DNA of 64,000 nucleotides, taken from NCBI GenBank assembly GCA_021825925.1, contig JAKAFP010000005.1, forward strand, positions 310,001-374,000. Direction: 5' to 3'. Origin of the DNA: Chloroflexota bacterium (GTDB lineage Bacteria > Chloroflexota > Anaerolineae > Anaerolineales > Anaerolineaceae). The translations under genes were made by a program, and so were the position numbers. The notes beneath the pieces are model-generated. The model was not told the DNA's origin and searched no databases. It saw only the letters and a list, made by a program, of their open reading frames with translations. This document shows, piece by piece, positions 7,698-16,831 of the stretch. The first letter of the stretch is position 1. Every line of letters begins with the position of its first letter.

Positions 7698-8295
7698 ATC
7701 ACTCTATAACCCATCAGCCAAAGTCAATACCATTATTGACATTCCTCCACTAAAGTACATCATGGTGGATGGGCACGGCGACCCCAATACCGCCCCTGTC
7801 TATGTTGAAGCCATTCAAACACTATACAGCCTGGCGTATACCCTCAAATTTCATTGCAAGGCTGCGATTGAAAAGGATTACACGGTCATGGGCCTTGAAG
7901 GCTTATGGTGGGTGCCTGATATGAGCACTTTTTCCACTGCTAAAAAGTCAGATTGGGATTGGACCATGATGATCATGCAGCCGGATTTCATCACTCCAGA
8001 ACTTTTTGAAGAAGCCAGGAACAAAGCGGTTGCCAAAGGCAAGGCACCCCTGGCTGAGATCGCCAGGCTGGAAACATATAACGAGGGTACCAGCGTTCAG
8101 ATCATGTACTATGGCCCTTACGCAGATGAAGGACCTACCATAGCCAGAATGCATGCTTATGCCCTTGAACAGGGATATGTGCTCGACGGAAAACATCATG
8201 AAATCTATATGAGCGACGCTCGCAAGGTGGCGCCCGAAAAGAACAAGACCATCATCCGCCAACCAATAAGAAAGAAACCAATTGAACAAAATTGA
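7666..8295 (+). CDS. GyrI-like small-molecule-binding protein (copy 1)
   Basis: 209 residues. It opens with LDLKKQYKSLYNPS, then PPLKYIMVDGHGDPN, LWWVPDM and MMIMQPDFITPELFEEA, the pattern of the stand-alone GyrI-like domain proteins (SHS2 fold related to SbmC/GyrI and the BmrR ligand domain). In GyrI-like proteins of this subgroup some members hydrolyse or bind hydrophobic toxins; activity here is untested. It overlaps padR by 32 bases. A second copy lies 59 bases downstream, indicating tandem duplication. Confidence 0.8.
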   Translation: MEKLDLKKQYKSLYNPSAKVNTIIDIPPLKYIMVDGHGDPNTAPVYVEAIQTLYSLAYTLKFHCKAAIEKDYTVMGLEGLWWVPDMSTFSTAKKSDWDWTMMIMQPDFITPELFEEARNKAVAKGKAPLAEIARLETYNEGTSVQIMYYGPYADEGPTIARMHAYALEQGYVLDGKHHEIYMSDARKVAPEKNKTIIRQPIRKKPIEQN

Positions 8296-8354
8296 GGAAA
8301 ATAGAAGCCAACCTTGCCAAGGTTAGTATTTTCAATTGTTGATAGGATTACAAA

Positions 8355-8948
8355 ATGTTCAAGATAGACCACCGTAAAACATTGAAACATCTTTACCACC
8401 CCTCCAGCAAGACGCCGGCCATCATTGATGTCCCCGTAATGAATTACCTGATGATGGACGGCCGTGGAAAACCTGACGGAGAACAATTCCAACAGGCCGC
8501 CAGCCTGCTCTACCCGCTGGCCTATACTTTAAAGTGGATGGTGAGGCTGGGCAGCGATATTGATTTTCATGTCATGCCCATGGAGGTGTTGTGGAAGGTC
8601 AACCGCGATAAGAAAGAGTTTTCTTTTAACATGATGCTCATGCAGCCTGAATATGTCACTGCGGACCTGGTGGCTGAAGCCCGGATAAAAGCAGCAGCCA
8701 AAGTGCAAAATGGTGACCTCTCAAAAGTTCGCTTTGAGTCATTTGCAGATGGCACCTGCGTTCAGTTTTTGCATGTCGGAGCCTATGAAAAAATGAACGC
8801 CTCCGGGAAAATGATGGAAGCTTTTGTTGAACAGCAGGGCTACGCCCTCGCAGCGCATGATTCACATGATATCTATTTGAATGACGTGCGCAAGACCAAG
8901 CCGGAAAATCTGCAATCCGTGATGCGTTATCCAGTAGTTAAGAAGTAG
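8355..8948 (+). CDS. GyrI-like small-molecule-binding protein (copy 2)
   Basis: 197 residues and clearly paralogous to the preceding protein. Shared landmarks in the same order are HLYHPSSKTPAIIDVPVMNYLMMDGRG, LLYPLAYTLKW, VLWKV and MMLMQPEYVTADLVAEA. The GyrI-like ligand-binding domain spans nearly the whole length. The short gap upstream holds only a 6-bp stem-loop (8310-8324) and a GATAGGATT ribosome site, so it is probably cotranscribed with padR and copy 1. The two copies differ mostly in the ligand-cavity segments, suggesting different ligands (inference). Confidence 0.8.
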   Translation: MFKIDHRKTLKHLYHPSSKTPAIIDVPVMNYLMMDGRGKPDGEQFQQAASLLYPLAYTLKWMVRLGSDIDFHVMPMEVLWKVNRDKKEFSFNMMLMQPEYVTADLVAEARIKAAAKVQNGDLSKVRFESFADGTCVQFLHVGAYEKMNASGKMMEAFVEQQGYALAAHDSHDIYLNDVRKTKPENLQSVMRYPVVKK

Positions 8949-8970
8949 ATCATTTTCGCAACTACAACGA

Positions 8971-9894
8971 ATGAGAACGAAGAAGATGGAAATTCTCTCT
9001 CTGCAAATAATGGAATGGGTTACCTCCTGCCTGGGCGATCATGCCAAGATCAAACGTGTTATTCGCCTGCAGGGCAGTACATCCGCGGACCTCTTTTCGT
9101 TGCAGGTCCGCGAACCATCGGGTGAATCAAGATTGGTGCTGCGCTTGCTGACCAACCACGAGTGGCTGCAAAATGAACCAGATCTGGCCGCGCATGAAGC
9201 CTCAGCACTCATTCTGGCTAACAAAAGCGGATTACCCGTCCCCGAAGTGGTCGCCATTGATGCTGACGGAAAGCATTGCGGTTCGCCCGCGGTCTTGATG
9301 ACCGCCGTCTCCGGCAAGGTGAATTTACAGCCGCGAAATTTTGAAGGCTGGCTCAAGCAGATGGCCGCGGTATTGCAGCCCCTGCATGCACTGGACGCCC
9401 AGGATTTTGGCTGGCAGTATTTTGCCTACAACAATGTCAATAATTTGGAAGTACCTGCCTGGTCTGCAAAACCAGAACTCTGGCGGCGTGCGATTGAAGT
9501 GGTCAACCAGCCCCCGCCTCCGACCCGCCATTGTTTCATCCACCGCGATTACCATCCCATGAACACGCTTTGGCAGGGTGGAGTGCTGAGCGGTGTGGTG
9601 GATTGGGTCAACGCCTGCCGCGGACCAGAGCCGTTTGATCTTGCCTGGAACCGTCTCAACCTGATGCAAATGTACGGTCTTGAAGCAGCAAACCGGCTGC
9701 GTGAACATGCCATCGCTCATTGCGGCCGCGAGGTCTGGCATCCTTATTGGGATTTGATGGCCTTGATCGAGATGCTTCCTGGCCCGCCTGATATCTACGC
9801 CCCTTGGCCAGTCTTTGGGCTGAAGGGGCTGTCGGTTCCCTTGCTGATCCAAAGAGCAGACGAATATCTCGAATCACTCATTGCTCACTTATAA
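8971..9894 (+). CDS. Aminoglycoside-phosphotransferase-fold kinase
   Basis: 307 residues of the APH/choline kinase-like fold. The catalytic loop is FIHRDYHPMNTLW (H-x-D-x-x-x-x-N, ~residues 188-198) and the metal-binding motif is VVDWVNACRGPEPFDLAWN. The ATP-lobe Lys region is less obvious. Many such proteins phosphorylate small metabolites rather than aminoglycosides, so antibiotic resistance should not be assumed. It starts 22 bases after the second GyrI-like gene, so it may belong to the PadR operon. An ATG at 8986 is an alternative start with GAACGAAGAAG just upstream. Confidence 0.8.
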   Translation: MRTKKMEILSLQIMEWVTSCLGDHAKIKRVIRLQGSTSADLFSLQVREPSGESRLVLRLLTNHEWLQNEPDLAAHEASALILANKSGLPVPEVVAIDADGKHCGSPAVLMTAVSGKVNLQPRNFEGWLKQMAAVLQPLHALDAQDFGWQYFAYNNVNNLEVPAWSAKPELWRRAIEVVNQPPPPTRHCFIHRDYHPMNTLWQGGVLSGVVDWVNACRGPEPFDLAWNRLNLMQMYGLEAANRLREHAIAHCGREVWHPYWDLMALIEMLPGPPDIYAPWPVFGLKGLSVPLLIQRADEYLESLIAHL

Positions 9895-9897
9895 CAC

Positions 9898-11004
9898 TTA
9901 GAGAATCTTATCTCTCACTGAAGCGAACTGATTTTCAACTTCAAGAAAACTTGAGACGATGTCGGGGTCAAAATGTTTACCTGAATCTGCGACGATGATA
10001 TTCCGGCTTTCATCATGCGAAAACGCCTTTTTATAAGGGCGAACAGAAGTGAGTGCATCGTAAACATCAACCAGGGCGACAATCCGTGCCACCAACGGAA
10101 TGGCTTCCACTTTCAAACCATGCGGATATCCGCTGCCGTCCCATTTCTCATGATGGCCCTCGACAATATCAATTCCCATGCGAATCAATGCATTTCCAGG
10201 ATATTCCTGGTCGACAATGCGCAGTGGTTCCACACCGATCGTGGTGTGCGTTTTCATGATCTCAAACTCTTCCGCCGTAAGTTTTCCGGGTTTTAAAAGA
10301 ATCGCATCAGGAACGCCAACCTTGCCAATGTCGTGCAAAGCACTGGCTTCATAGATGTTATCAATGAATTGACGGGTTATTTCCTTGGCATACTTGTCTT
10401 TTTTTCCAAGCTCTTCGGCGATCACCTTGCTGAGATGACGAACGCGGTCCAAATGCCTACCTGTATCCGAATCGCGTGACTCAGCCAATTTTGCCAGCAC
10501 AAAGATGGTGGCCAGATGAGATGAAGAAATCTGTTTGACCTGTGCTTGAACGCGTTCCTCAAGGTGATGGTTGATCTCCAGCAGTTCGTTTTTTGCAGAT
10601 TCCAATTCACGCTGGGTGAGGCGCAGTGTGAGATGTGTTTTTACCCTTGAAATAACCTCTTCAATTTGAAAAGGTTTGGTAATGTAATCCACGCCACCTG
10701 TGGTAAAAGCTTTGACCTTATCCTGCAGATCATCCAATGCGCTGATGAAGATGACTGGAATGTCTTCAAGGTTTGGATCTGATTTGAGGGCTTCGCAGAC
10801 CTGATAGCCGTTCATTTCGGGCATGTTTATATCCAACAAGATAAGGTCTGGTGGGTCGGTTTTAACAGCCGTGAGTGCCATCTGCCCATTGATCACGGAA
10901 CGAACCCGGTAGCCTTTTTCTGTAAACATTGAAGAAAGCAGCCTTAAATTGGTAGTTGTGTCATCCACGATCAATAAATTAAATTTGTTCTGTGTGTCTT
11001 CCAA
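9898..11004 (-). CDS. Response regulator with HD-GYP domain (putative c-di-GMP phosphodiesterase)
   Basis: 368 residues: receiver domain (~8-125; phosphoacceptor Asp58 in LILLDINMPEMNG), a coiled-coil linker (~128-165), then an HD-GYP domain with HDIGK (His224/Asp225), HHEKWDGSGYP (~284-294) and DVYDALTSVRPYK. HD-GYP enzymes cleave c-di-GMP to GMP or pGpG. It starts 9 bases downstream of the hybrid kinase gene, so the pair probably forms one two-component pathway. The degenerate GGDEF protein at 52172 in the same window gives a possible c-di-GMP link (inference). Confidence 0.92.
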   Translation of the reverse strand: MEDTQNKFNLLIVDDTTTNLRLLSSMFTEKGYRVRSVINGQMALTAVKTDPPDLILLDINMPEMNGYQVCEALKSDPNLEDIPVIFISALDDLQDKVKAFTTGGVDYITKPFQIEEVISRVKTHLTLRLTQRELESAKNELLEINHHLEERVQAQVKQISSSHLATIFVLAKLAESRDSDTGRHLDRVRHLSKVIAEELGKKDKYAKEITRQFIDNIYEASALHDIGKVGVPDAILLKPGKLTAEEFEIMKTHTTIGVEPLRIVDQEYPGNALIRMGIDIVEGHHEKWDGSGYPHGLKVEAIPLVARIVALVDVYDALTSVRPYKKAFSHDESRNIIVADSGKHFDPDIVSSFLEVENQFASVRDKIL

Positions 11005-11013
11005 GATATACCT

Positions 11014-14000
11014 CTAATTTTTTGTGGGTAACAAACCAAGAATGAGATCAAACCGATATTGAGCCACCAAGCCTTCCAAAGCCGTCTTAACCTGACTGTT
11101 CAAGGGTTGAATTTGGTGAATCAACAGGTTTATTTTTTCACCATCAGCCGCTGCGGCCGCCTGCCTTAATTGGGATAGCATTTCATCAGGCAGTTTTGCC
11201 AGTTCTGCCGCCATTGCGGAGGCATCCGGACCCAACGATCCAAGTGCGGAAGTGTCATGAGAGTGTTCTTCTGCATATACGAAGCGCGAACCAAGATGCT
11301 TGCTCAAAACATCAAAAATTTCGTGTTCTTTAAAAGGTTTACGAATAAAATCATTGATGCCTTCGGAGAGGATGATCTTTCGATCTTCTTCAAAAGCGCT
11401 GGCTGTAAGGGCGATGATGATGACGGAATGACCTTTGAGACTTTCTCTGATCTTTTGAGTGGCTTGATGCCCGTTCATCTCTGGCATACGCATGTCCATA
11501 AATATCAAGTCAGGAGACCACTGCTCCCATAATTTCACAGCCTCAAGCCCATTAACCGCTTCGCGTATCTCAAAACCGGATGTTCCATCTTGAGAAGTAA
11601 AGGGCTGCAAAAGCTTGACCAACAGTTTTCGATTGGCATCCCGGTCTTCAACAATAAGGATCCTTTTTTTGGTCTGGCCAGGTTCAAGGCCAATCACTTT
11701 ATGCTGTCTGGGTGCGACTTCAACGTCCTCACCGGTTGAAAGCTGCACGACAATATCAAAGGAAAACAGGCTTCCTTTGCCCTCCTGGCTTTCCACTTTA
11801 ATTGATCCCCCCATCAATTGGATAAAATTCTTGCTGATGGCCAAACCCAGACCGGTCCCTTCCTGGGATTTTTTACCGGCATCCGTTTGGACAAAGTAGT
11901 CAAACAGATCCTTAACCTGTTCCTTCGCAATTCCCAGGCCTGTGTCTTCGATTTCAAAAGCCAACCTGATCTGATCTTTAGGCAGTTGATCCTGCAATCG
12001 TCCACGCAGGGTTACCCCGCCGTTTTCAGTGAACTTTATCGCATTACTCAGTAAATTGAAGAGTATCTGCCGAAGTTTCTTTTCGTCCGTGTGGATGAAC
12101 TGGGGAAGATTGGGCTGCAAGTCAAAGATGAGTGACAGTCCCTTTTCTCCCGTCCTGGATTGAAAGACTTCTTCCACTTCATGAAGAAGTTGATACAGAT
12201 CAAAACTGGTGGGATTTAACGTATTTCTGCCGGCCTCGATTTTTGACATCTCCAACACATCGTTGATCAGGTCAAGCAGGTGTTCACCGCTCTGCTGGAT
12301 GATGGCCAAATCTTCCTTATGGTGATTCGGCAAATTGGGGTCGTGCGTCATCAAATTTGAAAATCCCAGGATCGCGTTCAAAGGTGTGCGCAGCTCATGA
12401 CTCATATTGGCAAGGAAAACACTTTTTGCGATGTTGGCTGCTTCTGCAGCATCCTTGGCTTTAAGCATCTCTGCTTCAGCTTTTTCACGATCGGCTATTT
12501 CACGCAATAGCTGCGTATTCACGTTTTGAAGGTCCGCCGTGCGATCGTTTACCCGTTTTTCAAGCAATTGATACGATTGGCGCAATTCGGCTTCAGCCTT
12601 GTTTCGCTTTAAGATCATGCTTAATTGGGAAGCAATGAATTCGAGTAAAGTTTTGTCATTTTCCGAGAAGCTGGCTTTATCAAGACAGGATTGTATGGTG
12701 ATCACACCGATGGTCTCATTGTCAGCCCACTTAAGGGGAACACCAAGCCAGGCGGTGAAGTTGCCCTCTTGTTTGACGACTTTGCCGGTTTCAAGCGCTA
12801 AATATTGTTTCCTGACCAAATTGAGTGCCTGACCGGTCTGGATGACATATCCGATCAAGTCAGGCGGAGATTCAAGTTTGTATTCCCTTCGATCGGTTTG
12901 ACAATCGTCACAAGTAACGGAACTCATTTGGGTTAATGCGATGGTGTTGTCATCTGAACGAAACATGGCAATCGAAAAGCGATCCGCTTTAAACAAATCA
13001 TTGACTTCACGGTAGGTCAGGGCAAATAACTCGTTTTGGTCACCAGTCGTATTGGCGGTGGCTGAAATGGTGTAAAGGGCATGTTGGAAATTCACCAATT
13101 TGCTGATGGTTTCAATTAATTGATCAATTTCATTTCTAAACACACCTCGACTGCCGGCTTTTTGCAATCGCTGTAGTCCTTCTTCGTGATTTCCTGTATT
13201 GATGGTTTCAGCTGCTCGTGTCAATCGCACAATGGGTTTGGTAAAAACAGAACCAAGACGCATACCCACCAGCACCATGATCAGCAACGATCCCAAAAAC
13301 GAGATGAGTAGCTGGCGTATGATTTCTGCGCCCAGCAAGGAGACGATATGATTCTCAATATCAATCGCCACTCCGGCCACGATCTTGCCTTGTCCATCAC
13401 GAATGTAAGAGTAAATTGAAATCCAGTTTCCCAGGCTATCCACATTCATGTTGATCTGATTGATCAAATCATGTGAAAAAGGATTATTTTTGATCTGTGT
13501 TTCCCACTCGGAAGGTAATACGACAATTTTATTTTCGAGAGCCTCATCATTAATATGCCAGAAGGTGTCTGTAGATATTTCAGCATCATCCGAGGTGTTA
13601 AACGGGATCACCTCTAGAAATTGTTTGGTTTTTGTGGGATTGTATTTTGAATTTAGATCAACCACTGAAATGATCTCACCTGATTTTTGACCCGGGATAA
13701 AAACATATGGCCATGAAGTTGGCGAGACCTTATGTAGGGCATCCAACCAATTCAATGTAGTGGCATAACGTGGGTCTTCTTCAGGGTTGTTTAGTCCAAC
13801 TTTTCCATCTTGAACCAGCGAAGTGATCTCAGCAACGTTGATCCCAGTTTTTGCTGCGTCCAACAATTCAACTCTTGTAGACTGGATCTGCCTTACCGCA
13901 AAGCTGAGAGTTATCGTGAAATACCAAATGGATTGTAATGCTGCAATGATCGCAAAAGTGACCAGAAAATTGAGTAACACACGAAATACAATACTGATAA

Positions 14001-14034
14001 ATATATGCTTGCGTGGATGAGAAGTTTTTGCCAA
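11014..14034 (-). CDS. Hybrid sensor histidine kinase (CACHE/HAMP-GAF-HisKA-HATPase-REC)
   Basis: 1006 residues. An N-terminal membrane segment (~12-35), an extracellular sensor region (~36-230), a second membrane segment (~235-257) and HAMP lead to a GAF-like domain (~310-455) with four Cys in SSVTCDDCQTD and elsewhere. A coiled coil, the HisKA domain (phospho-His546 in ANMSHELRTPLN) and HATPase_c (NLLSNAIKFTENGG, DTGLGI, GTGLGLAI) follow. The receiver domain has Asp847 in FMDMRMPEMNG. The C-terminal ~75 residues are a helical segment commonly found at the end of such hybrids. The start is TTG at 14034 with GAGG 7 bases upstream. It pairs with the downstream HD-GYP regulator. Confidence 0.92.
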   Translation of the reverse strand: MAKTSHPRKHIFISIVFRVLLNFLVTFAIIAALQSIWYFTITLSFAVRQIQSTRVELLDAAKTGINVAEITSLVQDGKVGLNNPEEDPRYATTLNWLDALHKVSPTSWPYVFIPGQKSGEIISVVDLNSKYNPTKTKQFLEVIPFNTSDDAEISTDTFWHINDEALENKIVVLPSEWETQIKNNPFSHDLINQINMNVDSLGNWISIYSYIRDGQGKIVAGVAIDIENHIVSLLGAEIIRQLLISFLGSLLIMVLVGMRLGSVFTKPIVRLTRAAETINTGNHEEGLQRLQKAGSRGVFRNEIDQLIETISKLVNFQHALYTISATANTTGDQNELFALTYREVNDLFKADRFSIAMFRSDDNTIALTQMSSVTCDDCQTDRREYKLESPPDLIGYVIQTGQALNLVRKQYLALETGKVVKQEGNFTAWLGVPLKWADNETIGVITIQSCLDKASFSENDKTLLEFIASQLSMILKRNKAEAELRQSYQLLEKRVNDRTADLQNVNTQLLREIADREKAEAEMLKAKDAAEAANIAKSVFLANMSHELRTPLNAILGFSNLMTHDPNLPNHHKEDLAIIQQSGEHLLDLINDVLEMSKIEAGRNTLNPTSFDLYQLLHEVEEVFQSRTGEKGLSLIFDLQPNLPQFIHTDEKKLRQILFNLLSNAIKFTENGGVTLRGRLQDQLPKDQIRLAFEIEDTGLGIAKEQVKDLFDYFVQTDAGKKSQEGTGLGLAISKNFIQLMGGSIKVESQEGKGSLFSFDIVVQLSTGEDVEVAPRQHKVIGLEPGQTKKRILIVEDRDANRKLLVKLLQPFTSQDGTSGFEIREAVNGLEAVKLWEQWSPDLIFMDMRMPEMNGHQATQKIRESLKGHSVIIIALTASAFEEDRKIILSEGINDFIRKPFKEHEIFDVLSKHLGSRFVYAEEHSHDTSALGSLGPDASAMAAELAKLPDEMLSQLRQAAAAADGEKINLLIHQIQPLNSQVKTALEGLVAQYRFDLILGLLPTKN

Positions 14035-14278
14035 TTCAACCTCGATAATTCAATTAAAGGTAGGTCAATCGTACTGCTTACACGATGGTCTGTTTTATAC
14101 GATCCATAGAGTGTACGAAAAAACCTATCATTTTGTTTTCAAAAAAAATAAACAAATATCTATTATTGAGTGTAAGGGTTTTTGATCAAGACTTCGATGA
14201 AATCTTCATAAATTGAAGGTAAAAATAATCTTTATACTAGCAGTCAAATGTTCTTCTATATAAGTAATTCCGGGATGG

Positions 14279-15310
14279 TCAACTCCTCAACCCCGAATTG
14301 ATGATCTTTGCCACCAGCCCGGGACCTTCATAGATCAAACCGGTATAGAGCTGTATCAGTACGGCACCTGCATCCAGTTTACGTTGGGCATCTGCAGCTT
14401 GCATCACACCGCCGCTGGCCACAATAGGCAGGGTTCCGCCACAGCGGGCATACACTTTTTTGATCATGCTTGTATTCAATTCATTAAGTGGTTTGCCACT
14501 CAAGCCTCCTTCTTCCGTCGCCTTGGAGGAAATCAATCCTTCACGTCTGAGGGTGGTGTTTCCGATGATTACGCCGTCCATCCCCGCGGACTGGATCGCT
14601 TCCAGCGCAGAATCCAGCTCGTCATCCGTCAGGTCAGGCGCCAGTTTGACCAGTAAGGGCACTGGTTTGTTCAGCTGGATGGACTGTGCGGAACGTTCTG
14701 CCGCAATCGGGTTGAGCAGCGCTTCAAGTGCAACCCTTTTTTGCAGGGTACGCAAGCCAGGCGTGTTGGGTGAACTGATGTTGACCGCCAGGTAATCTGC
14801 CTTTGAGGCAAAAGCCCGCACCAGGGAGACATAATCGCCGGCAGCGTTTTCAAGCGGTGTGTTCTTGTTCTTGCCAATGTTGACCCCCAACACCAGTCCC
14901 TTCGGTCTGGGGTGATCGAGATGACGCCTCATGGCCTCCGCTCCGCTGCCCGGAAAACCCATGCGGTTGATCACGGCCTCATCCTCCACCAGGCGGAAAA
15001 CGCGCGGTTTGGGGTTGCCCGGCTGCGGCAGAGGGGTAACCGTACCCACTTCAATGTGCCCAAATCCCAAACAAGCCAATCCGCGCCAGGCGGTGCCTTC
15101 CTTGTCGTAGCCGGCTGCCATGCCCAATGGATTGGAGAATGTCAGGCCAAAAGCCTTGACCTCGGGTCCGTTTTGTTTAATGGGAAACATGGCACGGATC
15201 AGTCCGCGGCCAGGCGCAAGACTTCCACCCAGAGCCAACAAGTTAATGGTGGCATGATGCGCCTTCTCGGGGTCGTTCATGAATATCAAAGGACGAAGTG
15301 ATTTATACAT
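14279..15310 (-). CDS. pyrD: Dihydroorotate dehydrogenase, class 2 (quinone)
   Basis: 343 residues, full length for class 2. It oxidises dihydroorotate to orotate with FMN and passes electrons to quinone at the membrane. Evidence: N-terminal helix LRPLIFMNDPEKAHH, FMN-site GLTFSNPLGMAAGYDKEG, VEVGTVTP-like HIEVGTVTPLPQPGNPKPR, NRMGFPGSG, and the catalytic Ser loop NISSPNTPGLRTLQ. Last gene of the pyr operon, 91 bases after pyrFE. Three tandem copies of an 8-base repeat create two tiny upstream ORFs (Met-Lys-Glu-stop) before its ATG. An alternative NAD-dependent PyrD with PyrK is excluded by the class 2 motifs. Confidence 0.96.
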   Translation of the reverse strand: MYKSLRPLIFMNDPEKAHHATINLLALGGSLAPGRGLIRAMFPIKQNGPEVKAFGLTFSNPLGMAAGYDKEGTAWRGLACLGFGHIEVGTVTPLPQPGNPKPRVFRLVEDEAVINRMGFPGSGAEAMRRHLDHPRPKGLVLGVNIGKNKNTPLENAAGDYVSLVRAFASKADYLAVNISSPNTPGLRTLQKRVALEALLNPIAAERSAQSIQLNKPVPLLVKLAPDLTDDELDSALEAIQSAGMDGVIIGNTTLRREGLISSKATEEGGLSGKPLNELNTSMIKKVYARCGGTLPIVASGGVMQAADAQRKLDAGAVLIQLYTGLIYEGPGLVAKIINSGLRS

Positions 15311-15334
15311 TCTTTCATTCTTTCATTCTTTCAT
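15308..15334. repeat. 8-bp tandem repeat (3 copies) at the pyrD start
   Basis: CATTCTTT repeated three times plus CAT. On the coding (minus) strand this reads GAATGAAA units, giving repeated purine-rich ribosome-site-like blocks and four ATGs at 8-base steps, the last of which is the pyrD start. Confidence 0.85.
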
Positions 15335-15357
15335 ATTTGCTTCACTTCGTTGTTGAT

Positions 15358-15390
15358 AGACCCCCGCGGTTTTATAAACCGCGGGGGTCT
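15358..15390. terminator. Perfect 15-bp GC-rich hairpin between pyrFE and pyrD
   Basis: 15358-15372 pairs perfectly with 15376-15390 around a 3-base TAT loop. No T-run follows on the minus strand, so it may serve as an RNA-processing or mRNA-stability hairpin within the operon rather than a strong terminator. Confidence 0.6.
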
Positions 15391-15401
15391 GCACCGACTA
15401 C

Positions 15402-16829
15402 TTACACAGCATGTAAAAACGCACGCGCTGCTGCAATGTGATCCAAGGGTATCCGCTGATGCGCTTCGTAGTAGTCCAGCAGCTCGGTGAGGGTGAAAAC
15501 CGAATTCAGGCGGTAACCCGCGGATGCCAGCGACTCCGCTGCGCCTGATTGGCGATCAATCAGTACGACCACGTCCTCCACCAGCAGGCCGGCAGCCTTG
15601 AGTTTGTCAATGGCTTCAAATTTGCTTTCGCCAGTGGTGGCCAGGTCGTCAATTACGACTGCCCTCTCCCCTGCCTGATACTCTCCTTCAATTTCCGCTT
15701 TGGTGCCGTAGCTTTTAGTCTCCTTGCGCGGATAGATCAGCGGCCACTCATTCTGCAGACTGATGGCAGTGGCAATGGGCAGTGCAGCGTAGGGCAACCC
15801 GGCCAGTCGGTCAAAATGCAACGGTTCCATTATTTGGCTATACGCTGCTCCAACCTCGGCCAGCAGCGCGGGATTTGACACCAGGCGCCGCAGGTCAAGA
15901 TAGATCGGGGATTGCAACCCTGACTTCAGGGTGAAACTTCCAAACTGCACGCAACCGGCTTTGAGCAACCCCTCAGCCAGAGGGTTTATATATGGAGAAA
16001 CCGCTCTGGCCGACTTGGAGGCAAGCTCCCGGCGAACCTGTCGCATGGCCAGGGTGATGTGTTCCGCCGCCCGGCGTGGATCCTCGGCCTGCGAGATCTG
16101 GCGCGACACCGGCACCAACAGCCCCATCCCATCGGCACGCAGACCAGCCGTCAACGCAGTTTTGAGATCCCCACCCTGTGCTCCAATCCCCGGCGCCAAA
16201 ACCCACAGGTTGGGTGCCACCGCCCTCACCCGCTCCAGCGCCTCGGGATATGTTGCACCCACCACAATGCCGACGTTATCCAGGGCATTCCACTTTACGG
16301 CCAGCTGCGCCACTTTTTCATAGACGGTCAATGGTTGCCCGGCAGTGGCCAGCAGCTGGTCCTGTAGATCGCCCGAACCAGGGTTGGAGGTTTTACACAA
16401 CACAAAAATTCCTTGATAAGGGTCTTTGATAAAGGGTTCAAGCGAATCCCTGCCCAAATAGGGATTCAAGGTGACGGCATCCGCTTTAAGCGATTCAAAA
16501 ACGGAGCGTGCGTACGCGTCTGCGGTCGAGGAGATATCGCCGCGCTTGGCATCCAGGATCACAGGTACTTCGTCAGGAATGGCGGCGATCACGTCCGCCA
16601 GAGCCTGCCAGCCTTCGGCGCCATAAGCTTCAAAGAAGGCAGCATTGGGCTTGAATGCCACGGCAAGATCGTGGGTGGCGCGGATGAGGCGAAGGCAAAG
16701 TTCCCGTGCGGCCAATGCCGAGTTTTCCGTCAGGTCCGCGGGGTGCGGGTCAAGCCCCACGCAAAGGAGAGAATCCAGTTTACGGGCGCGGGCTTCGAGT
16801 CGCGAGAAAAAGGATGTTGATCCCTCCAT
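15402..16829 (-). CDS. Bifunctional OMP decarboxylase / orotate phosphoribosyltransferase fusion
   Basis: 475 residues. The N-terminal half (~1-275) is a type 2 OMP decarboxylase: LLCVGLDPHPADL, catalytic LDAKRGDIS (Lys95, Asp98), ADAVTLNPYLG and PGIGAQGGD. The C-terminal half (~280-475) is an OPRT: GCVQFGSFTLKSGLQSPIYLDLR, and the PRPP loop VVIDDLATTGESK (391-403). One polypeptide thus performs the last two steps of UMP synthesis, with the reverse domain order to animal UMPS. Such F-E fusions are known from some bacteria and kinetoplastids. It starts 2 bases after pyrB, implying coupled translation. All key residues seem intact in both halves. Confidence 0.95.
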   Translation of the reverse strand: MEGSTSFFSRLEARARKLDSLLCVGLDPHPADLTENSALAARELCLRLIRATHDLAVAFKPNAAFFEAYGAEGWQALADVIAAIPDEVPVILDAKRGDISSTADAYARSVFESLKADAVTLNPYLGRDSLEPFIKDPYQGIFVLCKTSNPGSGDLQDQLLATAGQPLTVYEKVAQLAVKWNALDNVGIVVGATYPEALERVRAVAPNLWVLAPGIGAQGGDLKTALTAGLRADGMGLLVPVSRQISQAEDPRRAAEHITLAMRQVRRELASKSARAVSPYINPLAEGLLKAGCVQFGSFTLKSGLQSPIYLDLRRLVSNPALLAEVGAAYSQIMEPLHFDRLAGLPYAALPIATAISLQNEWPLIYPRKETKSYGTKAEIEGEYQAGERAVVIDDLATTGESKFEAIDKLKAAGLLVEDVVVLIDRQSGAAESLASAGYRLNSVFTLTELLDYYEAHQRIPLDHIAAARAFLHAV

Positions 16830-16831
16830 TA

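Noticed and set aside
8971-9894. Aminoglycoside resistance gene
   Set aside because: Only the general APH fold is visible; many such proteins act on other metabolites, so a resistance label is not supported.
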